From Methanospirillum stamsii (GTDB taxonomy: Archaea > Halobacteriota > Methanomicrobia > Methanomicrobiales > Methanospirillaceae), in contig NZ_CP176366.1 of the NCBI RefSeq assembly GCF_046244385.1, forward strand, positions 1,674,001 to 1,738,000: DNA of 64,000 nt, given 5' to 3'. Positions within the stretch are counted from its first letter, which is position 1; the number at the start of each line of letters is the position of its first letter. Under the pieces are notes generated by a model. That model saw nothing but the letters and a program-made list of their open reading frames with translations. It searched no databases and was not told the origin of the DNA. Both the position numbers and the translations under genes were made by a program. Below, one piece after another: positions 27,896 through 35,169 of the stretch.

Positions 27896-28198
27896 GTGGG
27901 TGTTACCGAAGAATGGATCGATGGGAATGGTCATGTTTTTTCAGATGAGCCGGTAAGGTGGCTGGAGATGATCCGGGACCATATGGGAACTTCGCTCAGC
28001 ATTGAGATGGATGACCTGGATAATCAGCCATTTTCTGACCGGGGGGAGAGTAAAAGCGATACAACTCTTTCGGGCACAGTTACAACCGGTCATACAAGAG
28101 TTATCAGAGGTATTGGCCGGATAATCTTCAGGTATCCTTTTGAGAACAGAAAAACAATGAGTAAATACAGCACGGAGGAGATCAGTGACAGATTATGA
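27896..28198 (+). CDS. Small hypothetical protein upstream of HEPN/MNT pair
   Basis: Up to 100 aa from a GTG at 27896; a start at ATG 27965 (MIRDHMGTSLSIEMDDLD) is equally possible because a GGAG precedes it and the TATA-like element sits close to the GTG. It is acidic in the middle and basic at the end. It overlaps the HEPN start by 14 bases, which supports a real gene in one operon. No family is recognised. Confidence 0.4.
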   Translation: MGVTEEWIDGNGHVFSDEPVRWLEMIRDHMGTSLSIEMDDLDNQPFSDRGESKSDTTLSGTVTTGHTRVIRGIGRIIFRYPFENRKTMSKYSTEEISDRL

Positions 28199-28580
28199 GG
28201 AGATTGGAGACCGGTGGATTAAGCAGGCAGTCCATGATCTCCAGATTGCTGAAAAGAACCTTTCAATAGCAGGATTTGATTCGGCAGCGTTCTACTCTCA
28301 TCAGTCTGTAGAAAAACTGCTCAAAGGGCTGATCTCGGTATCCGGTCGTTCCATCCCAAGAACCCATGATCTTGAACGACTTGGGGTTCTTCTCGAGTGT
28401 CCGGATGAGATCTTACCTGATCTTATCGACCTGATGGGTGATTACCAGACATCACGATATCCTGATATGAGCGAGGTGATCCCCTGTGAATACTATACCG
28501 AGGCTATTGCAAGGGACCGGATCAGGAAGGCACAGAAGATATTTGCTGTGCTGTTATATCCTGATGGGAGTAATCCATGA
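28185..28580 (+). CDS. HEPN-domain protein
   Basis: 131-aa all-helical HEPN protein. The pattern WIKQAVHDLQIAEKN, FYSHQSVEKLLKGL and the RxxxxxH-type site in RSIPRTHDLE match HEPN domains. In HEPN/MNT toxin-antitoxin pairs the HEPN is an RNase toxin (or structural partner) and the nucleotidyltransferase is the antitoxin that adds nucleotides to it. The start is GTG 28185. The stop overlaps the MNT start by 4 bases. Confidence 0.85.
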   Translation: MTDYEEIGDRWIKQAVHDLQIAEKNLSIAGFDSAAFYSHQSVEKLLKGLISVSGRSIPRTHDLERLGVLLECPDEILPDLIDLMGDYQTSRYPDMSEVIPCEYYTEAIARDRIRKAQKIFAVLLYPDGSNP

Positions 28581-28906
28581 TTGATCCGGTTATTGATCTG
28601 TTTAGATCAGAGATACTTCCGAGACTTATTGAACTCTTTCAGCCTGAAGATGTAATCCTGTTTGGTTCACGGGTACAGGGAACAGCCCATGATGAATCAG
28701 ATCTTGATGTGATAGTGGTATCAGAGTCTTTCAAAGATGTTCCCCAGCATGAGCGGTTTCCCCTGGTCAGAAAAAGAATCAGAACAGGATATTCAATAGA
28801 TTATCTCTGTTATACACCAGAAGAGTTTGAGCGTATGAAGACCAGATCAAGCGTTCTGGAGAGTGCATTAACTGGACCTCATCAGGCAGTACTTGGGACC
28901 GGGTAA
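28577..28906 (+). CDS. MNT-type nucleotidyltransferase (antitoxin-like)
   Basis: 109 aa minimal nucleotidyltransferase. The catalytic signature is VILFGSRVQGTAHDESDLDV, with GS and the DxD pair intact. It is paired with the HEPN gene by a 4-base overlap. In characterised pairs this enzyme AMPylates the HEPN toxin to block it. Whether this pair works so is inferred from arrangement. The domain ends soon after LVRKRIRTGYSIDYL. Confidence 0.87.
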   Translation: MIDPVIDLFRSEILPRLIELFQPEDVILFGSRVQGTAHDESDLDVIVVSESFKDVPQHERFPLVRKRIRTGYSIDYLCYTPEEFERMKTRSSVLESALTGPHQAVLGTG

Positions 28907-29124
28907 TGAAATTATTATATTGATGAATTTTATTTCATCCTCTAGATTTTATAAAATGATGATTATGTCGATATATATACTGATTGACCTCCTGTGAAAG
29001 GGATTTTCTGTGTTAATTCAAGGTGAACTGGGGAACCTGTTTCACCGGTGAGGGAGAACAGAATACAGTTTACCGACTGCCGAAAGCCTATTCCTGGGAT
29101 CCCAGTATGTATGACTTCTGGATA
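28907..29124. other. Stretch with no clear gene
   Basis: Non-coding by inspection. It holds a 12-bp perfect palindrome CTGGGATCCCAG at 29094-29105 and the start of a GC-richer block that continues to about 29.5 kb. No promoter or ORF is convincing. Confidence 0.4.
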
Positions 29125-29727
29125 TCAGACCGGTGGATGGCTGGCCCGACAAGAAACCGTGTATCGTCTGCGGGACAAAGCCCACCCATTACTTGGAACG
29201 AACGAAGGGAAAGACCCAACCGGGAACACTTCGCAAGGCCTGTTACCATCGGAGTTGACGATGAAGTCCAGCCAGCTTTGCACCATTCCCGGCTGGAGAG
29301 ATGGACCGGTGCTTAACCAGTGGTGATTTCTGTGATGGTGATGCGATCGCCTGGCAGGATTCCCTGTGATCACACTTCGGGACGGGTGAGACCTGTTATT
29401 CCCAGCTCTGCGAGTCAGAGGTGAGAACGTGATGACTCGTCTGGTCTGCGTGCGATATTCCCGGGTGCGAAGACGGGTATTTAGGGGATCTGCATGAGTA
29501 CTTTCAGGTATCTCAAGTGAGAAGGAGAGATTATCAGGAGTTTTATTATTCAGGAGTTTGCAGGTGGCGATTTTTATACGACTGGTAATACACCCGGCAA
29601 TAGCTTCGTTGATAGACTCCAGAGCTTCTTCGAGGGTATCCCCTTCTGAAAGACAGCCTGGAAGTTCAGGACATTCCATGATGAAATGCCCTTCTTCATC
29701 TTTTTCACAGAGGATGGTTAATTTCAT
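29125..29727 (-). CDS. HicB-like (UPF0150) antitoxin ORF with anomalous tail
   Basis: Residues 1 to about 65 (MKLTILCEKDEEGHFIMECP, ELPGCLSEGDTLEEALESI, then INEAIAGC) are a typical HicB-like fold, which binds DNA or a HicA toxin. The frame then runs on for about 135 more residues with biased composition (runs of Arg, Thr and His). HicB proteins of this kind normally end near 70-90 aa. No hicA lies beside it. I think the HicB domain is real and the tail is read-through into structured or degraded sequence. Confidence 0.55.
   Translation of the reverse strand: MKLTILCEKDEEGHFIMECPELPGCLSEGDTLEEALESINEAIAGCITSRIKIATCKLLNNKTPDNLSFSLEIPESTHADPLNTRLRTREYRTQTRRVITFSPLTRRAGNNRSHPSRSVITGNPARRSHHHHRNHHWLSTGPSLQPGMVQSWLDFIVNSDGNRPCEVFPVGSFPSFVPSNGWALSRRRYTVSCRASHPPV
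29133..29258 (+). CDS. Possible 41-codon zinc-knuckle ORF
   Basis: A GTG-started frame with PCIVCGTKPTHYLERTKGKT and KACYHR. The CxxC and the later C and H would suit zinc binding. It overlaps the HicB tail on the other strand and ends at TGA 29256-29258. No Shine-Dalgarno or promoter is visible. It could be the remnant of a larger gene or chance. Confidence 0.2.
   Translation: MDGWPDKKPCIVCGTKPTHYLERTKGKTQPGTLRKACYHRS
29270..29485. other. Candidate structured RNA region
   Basis: A GC-rich block with several hairpins. GCACC (29280-29284) pairs with GGTGC (29308-29312). CCAG (29402-29405) pairs with CTGG (29441-29444) enclosing GAGTCA (29412-29417) and TGACTC (29433-29438). CCCG (29460-29463) pairs with CGGG (29474-29477). 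The strand is unclear. It underlies the doubtful tail of the HicB-like ORF. Confidence 0.3.
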
Positions 29728-30151
29728 GGTAGTCAGGAAGATGCTAAAATTCTTTATATTATCTTATTTTCAGAGCAATAAACATCTTCCCTGAAAATAT
29801 GGGATTCAATTTCAATTTGAAGTAAATAACAGACAATCATAGGAAAGTATCGCTACGTAATATCACAGGAAGGGTATCGGATATCTCCGGATCTATCCGT
29901 TGGAAGAGACTTGTACAGTGACGTGTTGCGGGTTGGCTGGTCCGGAGTGAATACCAGGTCTTCGGCATAGGAAGCTCACGGGCATATTATCACCGGACCC
30001 GGATCCTACAGAGGAGGAGAGAAAAAAATTTCTAGGTTTATACAGACCTGAAAGTGTAATGGCCTGACCTGGAAGGGTTCTTCCCCTCCGGAGGTTTGCG
30101 GTTGTTCGCGAGCATTTGTCCCGTTCGCTGGAGAAAGTGGGCCGGTTCCGG
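29728..30151. other. Stretch with no clear gene
   Basis: No ORF of weight. It contains an AT-rich part after 29.73 kb (promoter side of the HicB-like gene) and then GC-rich stretches with short inverted repeats around 30070-30100. Nothing matches RNase P or SRP RNA motifs that I looked for. Confidence 0.4.
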
Positions 30152-30418
30152 ATGGAAGGAGAGATGATTGTGATATACCTGGACGGGATCGGATCGTTTC
30201 AGGTTGGGAAATCCCAGGTGATCTCGTTTCTTCTCCGGTTAGGAGAAGAGGTGATCCGGGACCGGGATGGGGGAGCAGTCGGGATGATGAGTCTGTCCGG
30301 GAGTGGGAGAGGAGTGAAGATGATGATTAAAGAGAGGTTGTATGTTGCTCCGGTCCGGAGGGTGAAACGGGTACTTGAAGGGAAGGAGAAGAAGGGGGCG
30401 GTGTTTGGGGTGAAATAA
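30152..30418 (+). CDS. Small basic hypothetical protein
   Basis: 88 aa from ATG 30152 (MEGEMIVIYLDGIGSFQVGK); an earlier TTG at 30116 is in frame. The N-terminal half looks like a small beta-strand sheet (IVIYLDGIGSF) and the C-terminal half is strongly basic (Lys/Arg). The DNA is unusually G-rich compared with neighbours, a sign of foreign origin. No family is recognised. Confidence 0.45.
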   Translation: MEGEMIVIYLDGIGSFQVGKSQVISFLLRLGEEVIRDRDGGAVGMMSLSGSGRGVKMMIKERLYVAPVRRVKRVLEGKEKKGAVFGVK

Positions 30419-30420
30419 TT

Positions 30421-30903
30421 TTATTTTCGCATAACTTTTTGAAACACAAACATTGGGTCATCACTTTTGGGACCATCTACTCTGATGATCTGAAAACCAC
30501 ATTTGTTTACATAAAAGTACACATTTCTCATCAAATCGGGTGGTGTGAATGTTGTCCATGTCTTTGTTTGTGGATATCTATTCTCTATTTCCAGCCATGC
30601 TCTATAGCCGATACCTCTATCAAGACAATTTGAGTCGACAAATAAAAGGCTTAAAATGTTGTTATTATCATCATTAATTGTCAGTACAGCCCCTCCCACC
30701 ATCGTCTCGTCTTGATAAAATACTAATGGAGTGTCTTCTGTTTTTTCGAGTATGCCATCTATTGAAGGGAGGTCTTCGGGGTTATGATTAGCTCCAAATT
30801 TATCCGGTAAATCATCCATAGAAGCAGCAAAAGATTTCTCCATCATTTTTTTCGCTTCATCGAAATTACTCGGATTCATTGGCGATATTGTTATGTTCTG
30901 CAA
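30421..30903 (-). CDS. GNAT-family N-acetyltransferase
   Basis: 160 aa. The GNAT fold is supported by motif A, LFVDSNCLDRGIGYRAWLEI, in which DRGIGYR is the acetyl-CoA pyrophosphate loop. The C-terminal strand (YFYVNKCGFQI) is the usual GNAT motif B. The start is TTG 30903; an ATG at 30879 (MNPSNFDEAKK) is an alternative. It is convergent with the hypothetical gene before it, 2 bases apart. The substrate is unknown; small molecules or protein N-termini are common for this family. Confidence 0.8.
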   Translation of the reverse strand: MQNITISPMNPSNFDEAKKMMEKSFAASMDDLPDKFGANHNPEDLPSIDGILEKTEDTPLVFYQDETMVGGAVLTINDDNNNILSLLFVDSNCLDRGIGYRAWLEIENRYPQTKTWTTFTPPDLMRNVYFYVNKCGFQIIRVDGPKSDDPMFVFQKVMRK

Positions 30904-30929
30904 AATTGATCCAATATTTGTATAATCCT

Positions 30930-31702
30930 AAGAAATAAGGGATTTCTGGTCTTTATTTAATAAATGGGTCTTTGTCATTTCCGGTGGAATAAGCTGATAT
31001 CAATGGGCCCTGCATGGGGTGAATCGATAATATAATAATTCATGGCTGTCAGGGAAGTTTGGTTAATCCTGTTGGCCTGAATCTACTTCCCAAAAGAGGA
31101 AGGGGTATAGAATTATTGGAATCAAACCCGGGATTTCTTATCAACCAAGCTATAAAATACTCATCGTACTCTCTTTGAATCTGGTCATGGATGATGGATT
31201 AGAATATTAAACGGGAAATCCTGTATGGGTGGTTAGGGAATTCTATAGCGTTGAAATGACACTAATTATTAATATTGTCGCGTTTATCGCTCCATTCCCT
31301 TATCCATCTCCTCTTCTCCCTCCGTTTCAGATCCCGGTTCAACCATTTACATGCTCCCGCCAATTTCTATTCAGCCGTGAGAGATCACGGCAGGGGATTC
31401 GAACATGGCAGACGTACTTTCAACATCTGTTCTGATGACCGGGCGGTCCTTTCCCGGGATATCCGGTTCACCAGATCGGCTCTTTCCACCATCCGGGTGA
31501 ACAGTTCGGGAGTGATCGGGTATGATGAGTTGCCGGGAACTACCGGACACCGGATGTCACCTCATTCCTTTATGGGAACAATTCACTCCACACTCCACAC
31601 TTCCCGATCTCAGTACCCAACAATCAGAAACGTTTCAAAAGGTATTGTCTGACAAATTTTTCAAACAAAAAAAATCAGTAATGTCATCTTCATTGAATAT
31701 AA
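30930..31702. other. Gene-poor stretch left of the insertion sequence
   Basis: About 770 bases without a convincing gene. A plus-strand frame near 31067-31176 reads NPVGLNLLPKRGRGIELL and then stops, which could be a coding remnant. A longer plus frame near 31275-31652 is Ser/His/Arg-rich and unlike other proteins here. No promoter or terminator stands out. Confidence 0.4.
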
Positions 31703-31855
31703 GTTAACTTTTCAGAATTTTGTTTTTCCATCCTCTTTCAGTAAAGATTTATCTGAATATTTTTGTAAAAATCTCCAATTATACCTCCCGAACTAAATCG
31801 CCAAAGCTATGAAGAAGAGATGATCTTTCGCTAATAATTGTCAGCAGATGAAAAT

Positions 31856-33022
31856 TTAGGTTATTTCATCGAAATTAGAGAGATGTAGCGTATTTGAAGC
31901 CAATTTGGCGATAGCATTCCACATCCGCCCGATAAATGCTTCAAAACGAAACCAATCACTAATTATTACAATTGGCCCTCTTTGTTTCCTTCGAAAATTC
32001 TCATGTAGAATAACAACCCAGATATTTTTAAGCAGAAACGATACGATAGTAAAAAAATACCTAATAACCGGATCTCGCGTAGAGGTCCTTGGTCGAACGA
32101 TATTTCTCATTCGATAAGATGATTCTATCGCAAATCGAGTTCTGTATTCGGATTTAATTTTTAATAAACTCCATTCAAGACCAAAATATACAAACCCTCG
32201 ATTTTTTTCTTCTATTGTGCCGTCCTTTGTGATTTTGCGATATAAATATCGTATTATTTTGATTGTTTGTGGTTTTTTACTATCCTCATATATTGTATAC
32301 TCGAATTGTCGAAGTTCATTTTGATTCAATAATTCTTTTAATTTCTTACCGTATACTTTTACAGGCATAATATGGGGAATTCCTTCGCTTTGGAGATAAT
32401 GAAATATCTCGGCTGAATAAAACCCTCGATCCAACAAAAGAACACGAATGTGGTATCCTTCTTCTCTAATAATCTCAATAAACCGTTTTATGCTAGAACA
32501 CTTGCTTTGACTTTTCCGAACAGGAAAAACAGCCAATGTTACTCTTCGATTTCGTATGGTCACATACAAGGAAATATATGAATAAAAATGGTTCGTGGAT
32601 TTTTTCTGTTTCCCACCTACAATAAAATCTTCATTTTCTGGTACTTTTTTTCCATAATAAGGATCATTTACTTCATCTATTGCGAATGTGTAGTACTTTC
32701 CTTTATCGAGAAATTGATGTGCAAATTCCTGAAATAATTTCGAGTTATTTTCCTCTAATTCCACATATTCTAACGAATTAGTGCATGCGTGATAGGTCGT
32801 ACATGAGGGGAATTTCAGATCAGGTACCCTGCATATTGAAGTCGGAGAATTTCGATTCAAAGCCATTCCAACAGTAGTGGTTATGATATCCTCAGAAGTA
32901 AACGTACCACAGGGCATAATGGTAATATGAGTATTAATTGCTCGTACTGCCCTAACCACTGTAATCTTTTCTTTTCCTTTGAAAGGAGAATTATTTGACT
33001 TTTTTTGAAATTTAGAGCCCAT
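31856..33022 (-). CDS. IS transposase, DDE type (ISH3/IS4-like)
   Basis: 388 aa, complete. The first catalytic Asp is in FAIDEVNDPYYGK, the second in VLLLDRGFYSAEIF, and the Glu in RTRFAIESSYRMR. It reads as a single intact frame, so the element could be active. The family call rests on the DxxDxPYYG-like motif and on TLAVFPVRKSQSK. The codon use is more AT-rich than most neighbours. A hairpin abuts its start codon (33023-33039). Confidence 0.85.
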   Translation of the reverse strand: MGSKFQKKSNNSPFKGKEKITVVRAVRAINTHITIMPCGTFTSEDIITTTVGMALNRNSPTSICRVPDLKFPSCTTYHACTNSLEYVELEENNSKLFQEFAHQFLDKGKYYTFAIDEVNDPYYGKKVPENEDFIVGGKQKKSTNHFYSYISLYVTIRNRRVTLAVFPVRKSQSKCSSIKRFIEIIREEGYHIRVLLLDRGFYSAEIFHYLQSEGIPHIMPVKVYGKKLKELLNQNELRQFEYTIYEDSKKPQTIKIIRYLYRKITKDGTIEEKNRGFVYFGLEWSLLKIKSEYRTRFAIESSYRMRNIVRPRTSTRDPVIRYFFTIVSFLLKNIWVVILHENFRRKQRGPIVIISDWFRFEAFIGRMWNAIAKLASNTLHLSNFDEIT

Positions 33023-33039
33023 ATCTGCCGGCGGCAGAT
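33023..33039 (-). promoter_or_regulatory. Hairpin abutting transposase start codon
   Basis: ATCTGCC and GGCAGAT are perfect inverted 7-bp arms separated by 3 bases, directly adjacent to the ATG at 33022. In the mRNA this stem would end at the start codon, which could lower translation of the transposase. No Shine-Dalgarno is present. Confidence 0.4.
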
Positions 33040-33076
33040 TTTTAAAAGTATATATACTTTCTTATGAGCAGTTAAC

Positions 33077-33423
33077 CATATTTATAAAAACGAAAAATTT
33101 GACCATTACTATGGGTTAAAGTCAACAATATCTATCCGAATTAAAAAAAACCAGAATTTATTAAAAAAAATTCAAAATCCAATTAACAAAAAATTAGAAC
33201 GGAGAGTTATGGTTGTTGGGTACTGGATCTCAACCGGAAAAGCATCCATCAGAAACAATGAGCAGGGAAAGAAAAAGATGCTAACATACGAGACCGGAAG
33301 GGAACCGGATAGGATTATTCCTCCCTTACATGAGGAGAGGGTTCGATCCTGCACCGGGTCAGGACCAAGATCAGATCCTCCTCCTGAATTCGGAATTCTC
33401 CCTAAGTCCGGTACGCTATTAGT
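33077..33423. other. Stretch with no clear gene
   Basis: AT-rich sequence right of the insertion sequence, with A-runs around 33141-33195. A 75-codon plus frame at 33209 has a GGAG 4 bases before its ATG but no recognisable content. Confidence 0.4.
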
Positions 33424-33711
33424 TCACCGGTCCTGATCATCTACCGGATTATCTTCGGAGAGAAAGAAAGAACCTCGACTACTGTTTTCGTCGTCATAAA
33501 TTTCATACCGGTACCCCCTTTGGAAGATCCGAATCCACGAGTTTAACATACTCCCATCAAGTTCCGCATCGATCCGGAAATCGTTCACCTGTTGGATGAT
33601 CTCCTGGAGATTACCGGATGCTAATAATCGCGAATCTGACTGTAAACCGTTGAAAATACTCTCATCCTGTCTTTTACCTCCGGAGTTTTTTGGGCCCCAC
33701 AAACTAAACAA
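33424..33711 (-). CDS. Small acidic hypothetical protein
   Basis: Up to 95 aa from a TTG start at 33711 (no in-frame ATG at the N-terminus). The C-terminal part (SWIRIFQRGYRYEIYDDENS) looks like a real globular segment and ends acidic. It is divergent from the Fic gene, and the two operator-like palindromes lie between them. No family is recognised. The start is doubtful. Confidence 0.35.
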   Translation of the reverse strand: MFSLWGPKNSGGKRQDESIFNGLQSDSRLLASGNLQEIIQQVNDFRIDAELDGSMLNSWIRIFQRGYRYEIYDDENSSRGSFFLSEDNPVDDQDR

Positions 33712-33767
33712 AACGATAAATGCTTAGGATTTTTCTTTTAAACACATTTTTCTTATACTACTAAAAC

Positions 33768-33792
33768 ATACTAATTTGATTAAAATTAGTAT
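33768..33792. promoter_or_regulatory. Operator-like palindrome 1 upstream of Fic gene
   Basis: A 25-bp site with perfect 10-bp arms ATACTAATTT and AAATTAGTAT around GATTA. It begins 112 bases before the Fic start and lies in the divergent region with the small minus-strand ORF. A very similar site follows 57 bases downstream, and each is preceded by TACTAAAAYAT and followed by ATAAC. This is the form of a repressor operator. Confidence 0.65.
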
Positions 33793-33824
33793 AACGATAT
33801 TACGAAGAGATTGAATACTAAAAT

Positions 33825-33849
33825 ATACTAATATGGTTAAAATTAGTAT
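33825..33849. promoter_or_regulatory. Operator-like palindrome 2 upstream of Fic gene
   Basis: A 25-bp site with arms ATACTAAT and ATTAGTAT around TATGGTTAA. It lies 31-55 bases before the Fic ATG, where a bound protein would block the promoter. It is a copy of the site 57 bases upstream, also followed by ATAAC. The Fic protein's own C-terminal winged helix is an obvious candidate binder. Confidence 0.65.
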
Positions 33850-33879
33850 AACTAATATTATTCAGTAATTATTTAAACC

Positions 33880-35169
33880 ATGAAATCATTACCGTTAAAA
33901 CCTCCTGATATCTCTGATTTGTCATTTATTAACCAAATCCTTCTTCGATACTTTGAGGATTCTGATTTTAAAAAGACCGTTGATGCGTTTAATGACCGGT
34001 ACCTCTACTGGGATGAACTGACTTACCGGATACAGGATGAAGAGGAGAGGTTGGAAACCTGGACTGCAATGAAGGTGTTTCGATCCCAAAAGATGGAGAA
34101 AATTTCGTATCCTCTTTTAAAAATGGAGTACTCACCAATTCCGACAATACAAAAAAGTCTTCATCTTTTTGATCGGTACCTCTCCGGAACAATCCAGATA
34201 CAAAACAGATCTCTTCAGCTAGACAAACGATACATCGTTTCATCCCTGATTGAAGAAGCAATAGCATCAAGTATTCTTGAGGGGGCGGTTACTACCCGGA
34301 AAAAAGCCAGGATTATGATCGAGCAGAAGAGAAAACCAAGGAGCCATGGAGAGCAGATGGTCCTCAATAATTACAATACCCTGCAGATGATCACCAGGAA
34401 GAAAGAGGACCGATTAACTCCGGATCTACTTCTGGAAATTCAACGGATGGTAACAAAAGATACGATTGATCCTGAAGATGTTGGTCATTTCCGGAATAGT
34501 AATGATGTGAGGGTGATGGATGTGGTCAATAATGTGGTATATCACATCCCCCCGGATTGGCAGGAGATTTCACGGTTACTCGAGCAGTTATGTGAATTTG
34601 CTAACCAGGATGATGAAGAAAAGTTCATTCATCCTATTATCAAAGGGATAATAATTCATTTTCTGGTCGGTTACATTCATCCGTTTAATGATGGGAATGG
34701 CCGGACCGCAAGAAGTCTGTTCTACTGGTATACGCTTTCCCGGGGATACTGGTTAATGGAATATCTTTCAATCTCACGGAGTATCCTTAAGACCAAAGGA
34801 AAATATTCCCTTGCATATCTCCATACCGAATTTGATCAGTTAGATCTGACGTATTTTATCCGGTATCATATCGATTGTATGAATAAGGCACTTGATGAAA
34901 TGATTACATTTATTGAAGAAAAGCAGGATCAGCAACGAAAATCACAGGAAATTGTCCGGTTGGATAATAACATTACCCCCCGGCAGGGGGAGATTTTTAC
35001 CGAGATGATGGAGGCTCCGGGGCAACTGTTCACTATTTATCAGATAGCAGAGCGGTTTAATGTGGTTTACCAGACTGCCCGGACAGATCTTATGCATCTG
35101 GAGGATTTAGGGTACGTCGTGAAGGAAAAGAGGGGAAAGGGGCTTTATTTCATTTATAAAGGGAAGTAA
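33880..35169 (+). CDS. Fic-domain protein with C-terminal winged helix
   Basis: 429 aa. The Fic active motif is complete: GYIHPFNDGNGRTARSLFY, with the catalytic His and the GNGR anion loop. An inhibitory alpha-helix motif (S-xxx-EG) lies N-terminal, in ASSILEGAVT near residue 131, so this is a class II Fic enzyme that is self-inhibited. The C-terminal about 70 residues form a winged helix (IYQIAERFNVVYQTARTDL, then LGYVVKEKRGKG). Fic enzymes usually AMPylate a target protein. The winged helix suggests it also binds DNA, most likely its own upstream palindromes. No antitoxin gene is beside it. Confidence 0.9.
   Translation: MKSLPLKPPDISDLSFINQILLRYFEDSDFKKTVDAFNDRYLYWDELTYRIQDEEERLETWTAMKVFRSQKMEKISYPLLKMEYSPIPTIQKSLHLFDRYLSGTIQIQNRSLQLDKRYIVSSLIEEAIASSILEGAVTTRKKARIMIEQKRKPRSHGEQMVLNNYNTLQMITRKKEDRLTPDLLLEIQRMVTKDTIDPEDVGHFRNSNDVRVMDVVNNVVYHIPPDWQEISRLLEQLCEFANQDDEEKFIHPIIKGIIIHFLVGYIHPFNDGNGRTARSLFYWYTLSRGYWLMEYLSISRSILKTKGKYSLAYLHTEFDQLDLTYFIRYHIDCMNKALDEMITFIEEKQDQQRKSQEIVRLDNNITPRQGEIFTEMMEAPGQLFTIYQIAERFNVVYQTARTDLMHLEDLGYVVKEKRGKGLYFIYKGK

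Larger units (their letters stand above)
31703..33076 (-). mobile_element. Insertion sequence carrying one DDE transposase
   Basis: A transposase gene sits within AT-rich flanks. Possible imperfect terminal inverted repeats are GTTAACTTTTCAGAA (31703-31717) and the inverse of 33062-33076 (reads GTTAACTGCTCATAA), matching at 7 + 3 or more positions. No clean target duplication is visible. The element boundaries are therefore approximate. Size about 1.37 kb fits ISH3/IS4-like elements of archaea. Confidence 0.4.

Noticed and set aside
29000..30150. Group II intron, RNase P RNA or SRP RNA in the GC-rich block
   Set aside because: I looked for intron domain V, the RNase P GGAAAGTC-type core and the SRP GGAAGGGAGCAGC-type loop and did not see them.
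31275..31652. 125-codon plus-strand ORF left of the insertion sequence
   Set aside because: Ser/His/Arg-rich, no Shine-Dalgarno or promoter, and no recognisable motif; two other frames are equally open.
33209..33436. 75-codon plus-strand ORF with GGAG before ATG
   Set aside because: Composition is unusual, it overlaps the small minus-strand ORF end, and there is no family resemblance. Kept only as a note.
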